Source of the DNA: Gemmatimonadaceae bacterium
GTDB taxonomy: Bacteria > Gemmatimonadota > Gemmatimonadetes > Gemmatimonadales > Gemmatimonadaceae
NCBI GenBank assembly: GCA_017991005.1
Contig: JAGNMU010000002.1
Location: forward strand, 1 to 42,800
DNA length: 42,800 bases
Reading direction: 5' to 3'
Shown: positions 14,619-24,180 of the stretch, in pieces
How the letters are laid out: each line of letters begins with the position of its first letter
How positions within the stretch are numbered: position 1 is the first letter of the stretch
Position numbers and translations under genes: made by a program
The notes under the pieces: model-generated
What the model was told of the DNA's origin: nothing
The model's database searches: none
The model's input: the letters and a program-made list of their open reading frames with translations, nothing else

Positions 14619-16967
14619 CTATTTAAACCTCATCCCGTTCGGCGCCACCGCCCCCTTCGTCGGCACAAACGACGGCTTCCCCGGCACCTTCGGCGGCGTG
14701 CGGTTCGACCCCCGCTCCTGCGTCCGCTCGTGCGCTCGTACATCCCCGCGCGTGCCGCCAGCGTCAGCGCGTGCAGCGGGCGCCCCCGGCGTGCCTGCAT
14801 CCTTCCGCATGCTGAGTGCAATGCGTCCGCGCGCCAGATCAATGCTCTGCACCGTGACCTTCACCTTCTGTCCCACCTGCACCACATCGTTCGGATCCTT
14901 CACATAGCGATCGGCCAGTTGGCTGACATGCACGAGTCCGTCCTGGTGCACGCCGATGTCTACAAAGCAGCCGAACGCGACGATGTTGGTGACCACACCT
15001 TCCAGCACCATGCCCGGCAACAGATCCGCCGGCTTGGTGAGATCCTCGCGAAATGCCGGCGGCTCAAACGCCGCACGCGGATCGCGGCCCGGCTTTTTCA
15101 GCTCGGCCACAATATCACGCAGCGTGGGCATGCCGACATCGGCGCTCACGTACTTCGACAAGTCGATGGAATCGACCAGTGTGTCGTTGCCAACCAGTGA
15201 CCGCACATCGGCGCCCAGATCTTTCGCCATACGTTCCACCAGCGCGTAACGCTCCGGGTGAACGGCGCTGCTGTCGAGCGGATGTGACCCACCGCGCACG
15301 CGCAAGAATCCGGCGGCCTGCTCAAAGGCCTTGGCACCCAGTCGCGGCACGGCTTTGAGGTCGGCGCGTGACGCAATGCCGCCTTTGCTGTCGCGCAGCG
15401 TCACGATGCTTTGTGCGAGCCCCGGTCCGATACCAGCCACATACGCCAGCAGTGCGGCCGATGCGGTGTTCACTTCCACACCTACACGGTTCACGCAGCT
15501 TTCCACGATATCGTCGAGTCGCTGCTTGAGACGCGACTGATTCACGTCGTGCTGGTACTGACCCACGCCGATCGACTTGGGGTCGATCTTGACCAGCTCG
15601 GCCAGCGGATCCTGCAACCGACGCGCAATCGACACAGCGCCACGGAGCGACACGTCGAGCTCCGGGAACTCGGCACGCGCCAGGTCGGACGCCGAGTACA
15701 CCGACGCGCCCGCTTCATTCACTACCACCACCTGCGGGCGTTCACCATTCGCCGGCGCGTCGAGTTCGCGCAGCGCCGCCTTGGTGAGCGTTTCCGTTTC
15801 GCGACTGGCGGTGCCGTTGCCGATGGCGATCAGTTCGGGAGTGAACCGCGTGATAAGCGCGCGAATGGCGCCGGCAAAGCGGTCTTCCTGATGCAGGTAG
15901 AGCGTGTCGGTATGCACCAGTGCGCCAGTGGCGCTGACCACGGCGACCTTCACACCCGTGCGGAAGCCGGGATCGAGCCCCACCACGCGCTTTTCGCCGG
16001 CGGGTGACGACAGCAGCAACTGTTCGAGATTGCGGCCGAAGATGGTGATGGCTTCGTCGTCGGCGCGCGTTTTGAGTTCCACGCGGAGCTCAACTTCAAT
16101 GGCCGGCGCCAGGAGCCGCTTGTAGGCATCGGTTGCCACCAGCGTGAGCTGCGCGGAGGCGCGGCGTGCGCCAATCACTTCACGTGCCAGCCGCGCGTTG
16201 ATCTCCTCGAGCGGCGCTTCCACGCGCCACAGCAGCTCGCCTTCCGTCTCGCCGCGGCGAATGGCCAGCATGCGATGGCTGGGGATCGTGCCGAGCGGCT
16301 CGGAATAGTCGAAGTAGTCCTTGAACTTGGAATCGTCGCTCTTTTTGTCGGCGATGACCGTGCTCTTCACCACACCCTTGGCGCGTGTGACTTCGCGCAC
16401 CCATCCGCGCACCACAGCGTCTTCGGCGATCTGCTCGGAGAGAATGTCCCGCGCGCCCTGCAGCGCAGCGTCCGCGCTTGGCACTTCCGACGGCTTGCCG
16501 TCTACTTCAGGCAGCACATACTCCGCTGCCTTGGTTTGCAACGCGACATCATCAAGCCCGCCTTCCCACAGTGCATCGGCCAGGGGGCCAAGTCCGCGTT
16601 CACGCGCGATCATGGCACGCGTCCGGCGCTTGGGCTTGAACGGCAGGTACAGATCTTCCAGCGCCTGCTTGGTGTCGGCGGCGAGAATGGTGGCTTTGAG
16701 CGCGTCGTCGAGCTTGCCCTGTTCGTCGATGCTTTTCAGAATCGCGGCGCGGCGTTCTTCCATCTCGCGCAGGTATTCTCCGCGATCACGCACGTCGCGC
16801 AACTGCACCTCGTCGAGCCCGCCAGTGGCTTCCTTTCGGTAGCGGGCAATAAATGGCAGCGTGGCGCCCTCGGCGAACAGCGCGAGGGTGCTGATCACCT
16901 GCTGCGGATTGAGCGACAGTTCGGTTGCGACGCGCGCAACCAGTGCGGGAGCGAGTGGTTCAGTCAT
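14619..16967 (-). CDS. tex: Tex-family RNA-binding transcription accessory protein
   Basis: The 782-residue product has the full Tex layout: an N-terminal helical region with LPFIARYRKEATGGLDEVQL, a YqgF-like RNase H-fold segment (VVGLDPGFRTGVKVAVVS, LIAIGNGTASRETE), helix-hairpin-helix motifs (LLAYVAGIGPGLAQSIVTLR, LKAVPRLGAKAFEQAAGFLR) and a C-terminal S1 domain (GMVLEGVVTNIVAFGCFVDI). Tex binds nucleic acid and influences transcription; its exact role varies by species. The C-terminal extension after S1 is Ala/Arg/Gly-rich and basic, likely adding RNA affinity. The gene ends at the palindromic element and is convergent with the peptide cassette. Confidence 0.95.
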   Translation of the reverse strand: MTEPLAPALVARVATELSLNPQQVISTLALFAEGATLPFIARYRKEATGGLDEVQLRDVRDRGEYLREMEERRAAILKSIDEQGKLDDALKATILAADTKQALEDLYLPFKPKRRTRAMIARERGLGPLADALWEGGLDDVALQTKAAEYVLPEVDGKPSEVPSADAALQGARDILSEQIAEDAVVRGWVREVTRAKGVVKSTVIADKKSDDSKFKDYFDYSEPLGTIPSHRMLAIRRGETEGELLWRVEAPLEEINARLAREVIGARRASAQLTLVATDAYKRLLAPAIEVELRVELKTRADDEAITIFGRNLEQLLLSSPAGEKRVVGLDPGFRTGVKVAVVSATGALVHTDTLYLHQEDRFAGAIRALITRFTPELIAIGNGTASRETETLTKAALRELDAPANGERPQVVVVNEAGASVYSASDLARAEFPELDVSLRGAVSIARRLQDPLAELVKIDPKSIGVGQYQHDVNQSRLKQRLDDIVESCVNRVGVEVNTASAALLAYVAGIGPGLAQSIVTLRDSKGGIASRADLKAVPRLGAKAFEQAAGFLRVRGGSHPLDSSAVHPERYALVERMAKDLGADVRSLVGNDTLVDSIDLSKYVSADVGMPTLRDIVAELKKPGRDPRAAFEPPAFREDLTKPADLLPGMVLEGVVTNIVAFGCFVDIGVHQDGLVHVSQLADRYVKDPNDVVQVGQKVKVTVQSIDLARGRIALSMRKDAGTPGAPAARADAGGTRGDVRAHERTQERGSNRTPPKVPGKPSFVPTKGAVAPNGMRFK

Positions 16968-17040
16968 AGAGGCGCAACGTATGCGGCCGCACTCACGAAT
17001 TCCACGGCTTGTTTTTCACGCGGTGCGCCTCCCGCACGCG

Positions 17041-17658
17041 CTATCGCCGCAAGAGTCCCCACGCGAATTGTCGGGTGCCGACGGCCGCGGCCGCGGTGAT
17101 CCACACGAGTGCGGCGGGTTCGATGACGCGCGCACGTACGAGTGGGCCGAGTGTGACCGGCAGAAAGCCGATGTCACTCGCCAGCGTGGCTACGATGTCG
17201 CACGCCGCCGCGTCGTCGCCGGCCGTGAACAACACCGCGCGGTCGGCGCCGAATTGCGCGTTCGCCATGACCTCCACGCCAATCGAATTGAACGCCTTTA
17301 CCACGCGCGCGTTCACGGCCCAGCGGGCCACCTGCTCAGCACCCGAATCGGTGGTGCCGTGCGTGAGCACCATCCCGGGCCCGATCGGGTTGGTGGCGTC
17401 GATCAGCACCTTACCGCCAAAGTTGCCGGCGGCGCGCACGGCGTCCTGCGCGGCGGCCCACGTCGTGGCGAGAATGGCCACATCGGCGGAGGCGACCGCG
17501 CCGGCAATCGTGTCCAGTGTCACGCCGTCACGCGCGATGCCCGCGTGTTTGCTGTCGTCGGGCGAGCGCACCCCGTGAATGACGGCATGTCCCGCGTCGG
17601 CGAAACGCCGTCCGAGTGTGGCGCCGACGTTGCCGGCGCCGATGATGGCGATGCGCAT
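17041..17658 (-). CDS. F420/NADP-type oxidoreductase (NADPH-dependent reductase fold)
   Basis: The 205-residue product has an N-terminal Rossmann motif (MRIAIIGAGNVGATLGRRF) and HGVRSPDDS after beta-2, then LIDATNPIGPGM and VKAFNSIGVEVMANAQ, which match the NADP oxidoreductase coenzyme-F420-dependent family. Many bacterial members act as NAD(P)H-dependent reductases without F420, so the cofactor and substrate cannot be fixed. It lies downstream of the tricorn-like protease on the same strand, separated by 61 nt holding a strong hairpin, so it may be transcribed separately. Confidence 0.75.
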   Translation of the reverse strand: MRIAIIGAGNVGATLGRRFADAGHAVIHGVRSPDDSKHAGIARDGVTLDTIAGAVASADVAILATTWAAAQDAVRAAGNFGGKVLIDATNPIGPGMVLTHGTTDSGAEQVARWAVNARVVKAFNSIGVEVMANAQFGADRAVLFTAGDDAAACDIVATLASDIGFLPVTLGPLVRARVIEPAALVWITAAAAVGTRQFAWGLLRR

Positions 17659-17681
17659 GGTGTGTGCTCCGTGCGTACACG

Positions 17682-17706
17682 GCGCGGCGCCCTCATGGCG
17701 CCGCGC
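17682..17706 (-). terminator. Perfect 10-bp hairpin between the S41 protease and oxidoreductase genes
   Basis: gcgcggcgcc (17682-17691) and ggcgccgcgc (17697-17706) form a perfect 10-bp GC stem with a five-base loop ctcat. It lies just after the stop of the protease gene in its direction of transcription. No T-tract follows, so it is an atypical terminator or an mRNA 3'-end stabiliser. Confidence 0.45.
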
Positions 17707-17719
17707 GCGTGGCCGCGTA

Positions 17720-20700
17720 TCAGTTGTTGCCCGTGATCTTCTTTGGCGCGCTGTCCTTGAGCATCTTCATCGCCTCCTCAATCGCTGTCTTGAGTTCGCG
17801 GTCGAACTTCTTCACTTCGTCCATCGGCGAGTTCTTGACCCACACATCAGGCGGCACACCCAGATTCTCCAGGTTGACGCCGTAGTTGTTGGGTTTGGTG
17901 GGATCGTACGTGATCACGAGCGATCCCGGTGTACGAATGGTGCCGCCGTTGATCAGGTTGTAACTGCCGGTGGCAATCACAGCCGCCGCCGTGGGATTGC
18001 CAACGATGCGACCCAGGCCGAGCTGACGGAACGCCATCGGCGTGACTTCGCTGTCGGAGCCCGAGCGTGCGTTCACCATCATCACCTTGGGGCCCGCGAT
18101 GGCCTGACGCGGACGGCGGCCCCACGTGCGGCTGCCGGTGCGTGCATTCCAGAACTGGTACGGCTGCCGTTCGAGAATATCGATGATCTCCTGATCGATA
18201 TTGCCGCCACCGTTGAAGCGGATATCAACGATGATGCCCTTCTTGTTCGAGAAACGATCGATCTCGTTCCGGAAGCGCGCCAGCGACGGCTGGTCCATCG
18301 AACGAATGTGCACGTAAGCGATATCACCCTTGGTGTCCTTCTCGACCACATCGCGGTTGGTGGCCACCCACTCTTCATACTTGATGTCGGTGAGTGATGT
18401 GACGCTGGCAATGCGCACGGTGCGCGCGTTTTCGCCGCTGGCCGTCTTGGCCACCTTGACCGGGATGTATTCGTTGAGCGTGGTGCTCAGAATCTTCCAG
18501 TAGTTGTCGCCGGATTTCACATCCTGCCCGTCGATGGCCAGCACGTAGTCGCCTTCGCTCAAACCCAGCCACTCCTTGTCGGCTGGTCCTTCGCGATACA
18601 GATGACCAATGCGATAGCGGCCTGCGGTGCTGGGTTCGAGTTCAAAACCCAGATAGCGCGTGGTGTACACCCGCGGCATGGCGCGTGTCGGCGGGCCGTT
18701 GACACCGGTGTGTGAAGCGTTGAGCTCACCGATCATTTCGTTGGCGAGATCGTACACGTCTTCGTTCGTGCCGACGTAGCGGAGCAGCGGCTTGTAGCGC
18801 GACTTGATCGCGTCCCAGTCCTTGCCGTGCATCTTCTCATCGTAGAAGCGGTACTTCATCACACGCCACGATTCTTCAAACAGTTGCGTCCACTCGGCGC
18901 GGCGATCGATGCGCACGGGGAATGAAAACGACACGTTTTCGGCCCGCTGCGGTGTGGCCATCACGAGTTTGCTGATCTCGCTGCCCGGCGCGGCGGCGCC
19001 GCCTTCACCATCACCACCGCGCGCCGGCCGACGATAGAAGATCGCGCGGCGATCCGCGGTGGGTACCATGCCGGGGTACGTGCCGCCCGCAATGCGTCGG
19101 CGATTGAGTCCGTCGATGCCGATGGAGAACAATCCCGTATTCGGATTGTCGGCTTCTGCAGGAGCGGGCGCCGGCGCACCACCGCCACCAAAGCCGCCTC
19201 CGCCCACGGTGAAGGTGATGGTGCGTCCGTCACGCGACAGGAAAAATGCGCCGGCCGCATTGGGTCCACGCGTAAGCTGAATGGCGCGCCGAGCGATACC
19301 GTCGGCGTCGATGCGCACGGCGAGCGTGGCTGGCGACGCGGCGGCAGGTGCCGCAGGTACAGGCGCGCCTGCGGCTGCCGCGCCCGTTGAATCCGTACGC
19401 TCTGCACGCGCCCCATTGCCACCAGCCGCGCGCCGCTGCCGTTCACGCACCAGCGGATCGTTGGGATCGTCGGTGAGTTTGGCGAGTGACACGACAAAGA
19501 GTTGCGCCACGCCGTTGTCGCGCGACGACGTAAACACCACGTGGCGACCATCGGGCGTGATCATGCCGTTCGTGTCGTTGAACGGATTCTGCGTGACGTT
19601 CACTTCTTTCTTCGCGCGAATGTCGAACACGAAGACGTCCGCGTTCTGATCGTCGTCACGCTTGGTGTAGCTGATCCAGTTGCCGTCGGTCGTGTACGTG
19701 CCGATGGTGAAGCCGCCGGCCTGATTGTACGCCAGTTCACGCACGGCACCGCCCGCAGCATCCACCTCCCACAGACGATTCGCGCCCGTGTACGCCAGCT
19801 TCTGCGAATTGGGCGCCCACGTGAGATCGGCCTTCACCGATGCCTGCGTGGTGACCTTGCGGCGCTGTCCCGCGGCGATGTCAAAGATCCAGACTTCTTC
19901 GTCGCCTGACTCATCGGAGATATACGCGACGCGCCGGCCATCGGGACTCCATGTCTGCGAGCGCTCGCGCCACGGCGACGCGGTTACCTGCGTCTTTTCA
20001 CCGACACCGGTTTCGGTGGGCACGATCATGATCTCGCCGTGAAAATCCACCGCGAGATAGTCGCCGGACGGTGACGGCGTGAAGCCGTCCGCGCGATTGG
20101 TGGTGGTGAGCACGTCGACACCGTTTTCTTTGCCGTCAAACGCCATGCGAATGGCCAGCTTCTTCGGCGTGCCCGAGGGCACATCGACTGTCCATAGGTC
20201 GAAATCGTTTTCGTAGATCAGATGACGCCCATCCGGCGAGATGGCCGGAAACTGTACGCCATCGTCCTTATGCTTCGTGACCTGCTGCGGGGCACCACCG
20301 GTAGGCGCCACGCGCCAGATGTTGAACGTGCCGTCACGTTCGGAGGCGAAGTAGATGAGACCATCGGCGCCCCACATGGGATGCACATCGTGCGTGGCAC
20401 CCTTGTACGCCTTGAGATCGGTGTCGGTGATCTCGGTGATTTCGCCACTCTTCAAATCCTGCACGGCGATATCGGCGTTGCTGTTGCCGCGATAGCCCTT
20501 GCGCCAGTAGCTGGGCAACGTGCGGTTGAACGCGATCGCGGTGGCATCCTGTTTGATCATCCCCGATCGACCGAAGTCCATCGACATCGGGCGCGGCGCC
20601 GACCCGTCGAGCGTGATGCGATACAGCGGGGAACCGAACGGGTGTGTGCCACGGCCACTGCTGAAGACGATTTCACGTCCGTCCGGCGTCCAGTAGAGCG

Positions 20701-21055
20701 CCTGGTCATCGCCCGAATGCCAGGTGAGTTGCCGAGGCTCACCGCCGCCCGATGGCATCACATACACATCGTTGTTGCCCAGACGATTGCTGGTAAACGC
20801 AATCCATTTTCCGTCCGGCGAAAAGCGCGGCATGATATCGCGCGCCACGTTGGCCGTCAGACGTCGCGGATTGCTTCCGTCCGCATCGGCGATCCAGATA
20901 TCGTCCTGATACGTGAACGCAATCGTGCCATCGTTGGCGATGTGCGCGTATCGCGCAAACTTGACAGGCTCCGGTGCCTGCGCCGAAAGTGACGACGAAG
21001 CAAGGATGGCCGCGGCAGACGCGGCCTCGAGGAAAAGGCGGCGAGCCAAGCGCAT
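17720..21055 (-). CDS. Tricorn-like exported protease (TolB/PD40 propellers, PDZ, S41 peptidase)
   Basis: The ATG at 21055 gives 1111 residues with signal peptide MRLARRLFLEAASAAAILAS...SAQA; a TTG 39 nt upstream is less convincing. The N-terminal half is a series of PD40/TolB-like blades (PRFSPDGKWIAFTSNRLGNN, DQALYWTPDGREIVFSSGRG, AISPDGRHLIYENDFDLW). A PDZ-like region follows (GLSEGDYVLAIDGQDVKSGD), then the S41 core (DIRFNGGGNIDQEIIDIL) with a probable nucleophile in NARSGSDSE. Family members degrade peptides or damaged proteins, usually in the periplasm for exported forms. A low-complexity Ala/Gly/Pro stretch (about residues 540-630) separates propeller sections. It is the largest gene of the window. 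Confidence 0.9.
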   Translation of the reverse strand: MRLARRLFLEAASAAAILASSSLSAQAPEPVKFARYAHIANDGTIAFTYQDDIWIADADGSNPRRLTANVARDIMPRFSPDGKWIAFTSNRLGNNDVYVMPSGGGEPRQLTWHSGDDQALYWTPDGREIVFSSGRGTHPFGSPLYRITLDGSAPRPMSMDFGRSGMIKQDATAIAFNRTLPSYWRKGYRGNSNADIAVQDLKSGEITEITDTDLKAYKGATHDVHPMWGADGLIYFASERDGTFNIWRVAPTGGAPQQVTKHKDDGVQFPAISPDGRHLIYENDFDLWTVDVPSGTPKKLAIRMAFDGKENGVDVLTTTNRADGFTPSPSGDYLAVDFHGEIMIVPTETGVGEKTQVTASPWRERSQTWSPDGRRVAYISDESGDEEVWIFDIAAGQRRKVTTQASVKADLTWAPNSQKLAYTGANRLWEVDAAGGAVRELAYNQAGGFTIGTYTTDGNWISYTKRDDDQNADVFVFDIRAKKEVNVTQNPFNDTNGMITPDGRHVVFTSSRDNGVAQLFVVSLAKLTDDPNDPLVRERQRRAAGGNGARAERTDSTGAAAAGAPVPAAPAAASPATLAVRIDADGIARRAIQLTRGPNAAGAFFLSRDGRTITFTVGGGGFGGGGAPAPAPAEADNPNTGLFSIGIDGLNRRRIAGGTYPGMVPTADRRAIFYRRPARGGDGEGGAAAPGSEISKLVMATPQRAENVSFSFPVRIDRRAEWTQLFEESWRVMKYRFYDEKMHGKDWDAIKSRYKPLLRYVGTNEDVYDLANEMIGELNASHTGVNGPPTRAMPRVYTTRYLGFELEPSTAGRYRIGHLYREGPADKEWLGLSEGDYVLAIDGQDVKSGDNYWKILSTTLNEYIPVKVAKTASGENARTVRIASVTSLTDIKYEEWVATNRDVVEKDTKGDIAYVHIRSMDQPSLARFRNEIDRFSNKKGIIVDIRFNGGGNIDQEIIDILERQPYQFWNARTGSRTWGRRPRQAIAGPKVMMVNARSGSDSEVTPMAFRQLGLGRIVGNPTAAAVIATGSYNLINGGTIRTPGSLVITYDPTKPNNYGVNLENLGVPPDVWVKNSPMDEVKKFDRELKTAIEEAMKMLKDSAPKKITGNN

Positions 21056-21145
21056 TGGATGCGGGGCTAAGGGACGGGACAGCGAACGCGTCAAACGTGC
21101 GGACTGCGGCGCGATGGCGCCAGTACAATCACCCAGCGCTGGCTC

Positions 21146-21739
21146 TCAGCGAGGCGCGCCGTGGAGCAGTCGCGTGGCCACTGCCGCATCGAGCACACGG
21201 TAGGCCGGCGCGTAGGCGCGCTCGAAGGCGGTCGAATGGTGCACCGCATCAAACCCGGTGCGCCGTCGCTCGCGAATCAGCGCCACGACGGCGCGTGTAT
21301 CGCGTGCGGGTGCCATGGCCGTCAGTGCCTGTTCCGCGCAGGCGAACTGCGCCGTGTCACCGCGTGGCCCGTTTGCCGTGACGACAAAACCACGCAGCAG
21401 CGCAGACACGTCTCCCCGCTGCGCGAGATACGGACGCAGGTGCACGCGCACGAATTGGCCGGCCGGCGGCAGCGGCTCGATCATCGGCGCGCGATGGGGG
21501 CCGGGTTCGGGATGCGTCGGCAATTCGCGAACTTCCCGCGTCATCCACGCCGTCACCGTGGTCGTATCAGGGACCGCGTGTTCGCTGCCCATGATGCCCT
21601 GATGCGCGAACTTGTAGAGATCGGCCGCCTCGGCGCGCGGGTATTCACGCCAGTACCCATCGAGTGCGCGGCGCCAGGCGGCGCCATCGCACGCGTGAGA
21701 TCCCGCCGCGAGCGCGGCGAACAGCAGTGCCGTGATCAT
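21146..21739 (-). CDS. Exported conserved hypothetical protein
   Basis: The ATG at 21739, four bases after the stop of the upstream lipoprotein gene, gives 197 residues with a short hydrophobic N-terminus (MITALLFAALAAGSHAC), a probable signal peptide. The body contains LYKFAHQGIMGSEHAV and IEPLPPAGQFVRVHLRPYLA, segments that look like a conserved uncharacterised family (LYK-HQ-GSEHAV pattern), but I know no function. A longer frame upstream overlaps the preceding gene and is not needed. It probably forms a two-gene operon with 21744-22760. Confidence 0.65.
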   Translation of the reverse strand: MITALLFAALAAGSHACDGAAWRRALDGYWREYPRAEAADLYKFAHQGIMGSEHAVPDTTTVTAWMTREVRELPTHPEPGPHRAPMIEPLPPAGQFVRVHLRPYLAQRGDVSALLRGFVVTANGPRGDTAQFACAEQALTAMAPARDTRAVVALIRERRRTGFDAVHHSTAFERAYAPAYRVLDAAVATRLLHGAPR

Positions 21740-21743
21740 CGCT

Positions 21744-22760
21744 TCAGTCGCAGCCGGCGACGGCGCTTTCCCACTGCACACGCCACCCACCGGCCGCGCG
21801 CGTGAGGACCGCCGCGCCCAACGCGACGCCGTCGTCACGCCCGAACAGCAGATGCACGTCCTCCGCGCGGCCCGCCCGAAACGCCAGCAGCGGTTCGGCC
21901 ACCACCAGTTCCTCTTCACTCCCGGAGGCGCGTTCGTGCCAGGCCACCGTCCACGTCTTGGAGGTGGCACCGGTCTGGTCGATGACCATCACCAGACGCT
22001 CCTCGCGCGGCGCGTCCTCCTGATTGATGCGGCGCACCAGGGTGGCCACCACGAACCCCGCGTCGAGTCCACGCGTGCGCCACGCGCGCAACACCACGAA
22101 CGGCAGTCCGCGGAATGCCGCCACGGTGTCGTTTGGCAACGCCGAGGCCAGTCGGGCAAGATCGATGGCAAGTCGCGCCGAATCGCGCGGTGGCAGTCCT
22201 TCGATCGAATCGAGCGCGATGGATGTCACGCGCCCCATCGCGAAGGCGGCGGTCCAGGGGATCATGGGCGCCGCGGCGTCGAACGCGAGTCGCGCCACCG
22301 GCCACGCGGTGCACCCGCTGTCGACGGGTGGTGCACTCCCGATGGTCAATCGGGCCGTACCCACGCGTCCGCTTCGCGAAAACAGCTCCACCTGCCCGGC
22401 GCCGGAGGCGATCCCGAGTCCGGTGGTGTCTCCCACCGTCAACTCGGTCGCTTCGGGACGGAGCAATGATCCGGCCGACATGCCGCCGTCAACCGTGGGC
22501 AGAATGAGGAACGGGCCGGCGTCGACGTTCCACCCGCTGGCGGCCAGCGCCGGCGCATTCGGGATCTCCACGCCAGAATCGCTGACGGCGCGCGCTGAAT
22601 CGGGCGTATCCACTGCCTTGGTGCGGTCACACGCGACCACGCCAAACGCCACGGCCAGCCCGAGGCCGACGCGCGCGATACGTCTGGCGACCCAAACTAC
22701 GTCGCGTGACCTGCTGGACAGATGATTGATCGGCACAGACAATAATCTGCCCAGGTTCAC
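21744..22760 (-). CDS. Putative lipoprotein of unknown function
   Basis: The 338-residue product has a lipoprotein signal (VGLGLAVAFGVVACDRTK) preceded by an unusually long N-terminal stretch of about 40 residues. The true start could be the ATG at 22760, TTG 22742 or GTG 22736. The mature protein is Ala/Gly-rich without recognisable motifs; it contains LTVGDTTGLGIASGAGQVEL and a C-terminal WRVQWESAVAGC. It is divergent from the MFS transporter gene with only 20 nt between the starts, so promoter sequences must overlap coding sequence if 22760 is used, which mildly favours a later start. Confidence 0.6.
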   Translation of the reverse strand: MNLGRLLSVPINHLSSRSRDVVWVARRIARVGLGLAVAFGVVACDRTKAVDTPDSARAVSDSGVEIPNAPALAASGWNVDAGPFLILPTVDGGMSAGSLLRPEATELTVGDTTGLGIASGAGQVELFSRSGRVGTARLTIGSAPPVDSGCTAWPVARLAFDAAAPMIPWTAAFAMGRVTSIALDSIEGLPPRDSARLAIDLARLASALPNDTVAAFRGLPFVVLRAWRTRGLDAGFVVATLVRRINQEDAPREERLVMVIDQTGATSKTWTVAWHERASGSEEELVVAEPLLAFRAGRAEDVHLLFGRDDGVALGAAVLTRAAGGWRVQWESAVAGCD

Positions 22761-22780
22761 TCCCCAATACGAGACTCCCT

Positions 22781-24151
22781 ATGGCCAATGGCCAGTCGTC
22801 CTCCCGCGGCTTCCTGAACGCGATCGGCCTGCACCGACCGGAACTGCGCGCGTGGGCGATGTATGACTGGGCCGTGTCATCCATGCAGACGGTCATCTCG
22901 ACCGCCGTCTTCCCGATCTTCTTTGTGCAGGTCGCGGCGGTGGGTCGTACGGAAGCACAGGGCACCGAAGCGCTCGGGTATGCCAATACAGCCGCTGCGG
23001 TGCTCATTGCCGTCCTGGCGCCGATCCTTGGCGCCATCGCCGACTTCAAAGCGGCGAAGAAGCGATTTCTGGTGGGATTCATGCTGTTGGGGGTCACCGC
23101 CAGCGCCTGCATGTTTTTCATCGCGCACGGCCAGCTCCTCTTTGCCTCGATCCTGTTCATTCTCTCGATGGCCGGCGCGTCGGGCAGCATGACGTTTTAC
23201 GAATCGCTGCTGCCGCACATCGCCACCGAAGACGAGATGGATCGGGTATCCACCGCGGGATACGCACTCGGATACATCGGCGGTGGACTGCTGCTGGCGC
23301 TCAACGTTGTGTGGATCACCAACCCGGCGCTGGTTGGTCTGCCCTCCGGTGAAAATCTCACCAATGCGCAGGCGACGTTGCCCACACGACTGGCGTTCGT
23401 GTCCGTCGGCATCTGGTGGCTGCTGTTTTCGATTCCCGTGCTGCGGCGTGTGCCGGAACCGCCACGCACCATCGAAGCCGACGAAACCAGCACCGCCAAT
23501 CCGTTGCGTGTCGCGTTCTCCCGACTTGGCGAGACGCTGCGCGAATTGCGCAGCTACAAACAGGCCGCGCTCGCGATGCTGGCATTCACGATCTACAACG
23601 ACGGCATTCAGACCATCGTCAAGATGGCCGCCGCGTTCGGCAACGAGCTGCACATCCCCCGCAAAGACCTCATTCTCGCCATTCTGCTGGTGCAGTTCAT
23701 CGGCATTCCGTTTGCCTTTGCCTTCGGTGCCCTGGCCGGAAAACTGGGCGCGAAGGGATCGATCTTTCTCGGCCTGGTCGTGTACACCGGCATCTGCATC
23801 TATGCGTACGGGATCACCACGACCAAAGAGTTTTACGGTCTCGCCTGCATGGTGGGACTGGTGCAAGGCGGCACGCAGGCGCTCAGCCGTTCGCTCTTCG
23901 CCAACATGATTCCCAAACACAAGAGTGGTGAGTTTTTCGGCTTCTACTCCGTGTTCGAGAAGTTTGGCGGCATTCTCGGTCCGCTCGTCTTCGCCATTGC
24001 AGTCGGACAGGGCGGAAGCAGCCGAGTGGCGATTTTGTGGGTCATCGCCTTCTTCGTCGTCGGTGGTGCGCTGCTGGCGTTCGTGAATGTCCCCGAAGGC
24101 GAACGTGCGGCGCGTGCGGCCGACGCGAACGCCAAAGTTTTGCCGGCCTGA
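22781..24151 (+). CDS. MFS transporter, UMF1 family
   Basis: The 456-residue product has about 12 membrane segments. The N-terminal RAWAMYDWAVSSMQTVISTAVFP matches the AWAMYDWAnSAF signature of the UMF1 (Atg22-like/BtlA) branch. Further MFS features include LAPILGAIADFKAAKKRFL after TM2 and GLVQGGTQALSRSLFANMIP in the second half. Substrates of bacterial UMF1 proteins are mostly unknown; amino-acid or lipid-related efflux are candidates. The acyltransferase gene starts 29 nt downstream on the same strand, so co-transcription is likely. Confidence 0.88.
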   Translation: MANGQSSSRGFLNAIGLHRPELRAWAMYDWAVSSMQTVISTAVFPIFFVQVAAVGRTEAQGTEALGYANTAAAVLIAVLAPILGAIADFKAAKKRFLVGFMLLGVTASACMFFIAHGQLLFASILFILSMAGASGSMTFYESLLPHIATEDEMDRVSTAGYALGYIGGGLLLALNVVWITNPALVGLPSGENLTNAQATLPTRLAFVSVGIWWLLFSIPVLRRVPEPPRTIEADETSTANPLRVAFSRLGETLRELRSYKQAALAMLAFTIYNDGIQTIVKMAAAFGNELHIPRKDLILAILLVQFIGIPFAFAFGALAGKLGAKGSIFLGLVVYTGICIYAYGITTTKEFYGLACMVGLVQGGTQALSRSLFANMIPKHKSGEFFGFYSVFEKFGGILGPLVFAIAVGQGGSSRVAILWVIAFFVVGGALLAFVNVPEGERAARAADANAKVLPA

Positions 24152-24180
24152 CGCGACGCGCCCCCGCGACGCCGCCGCCC

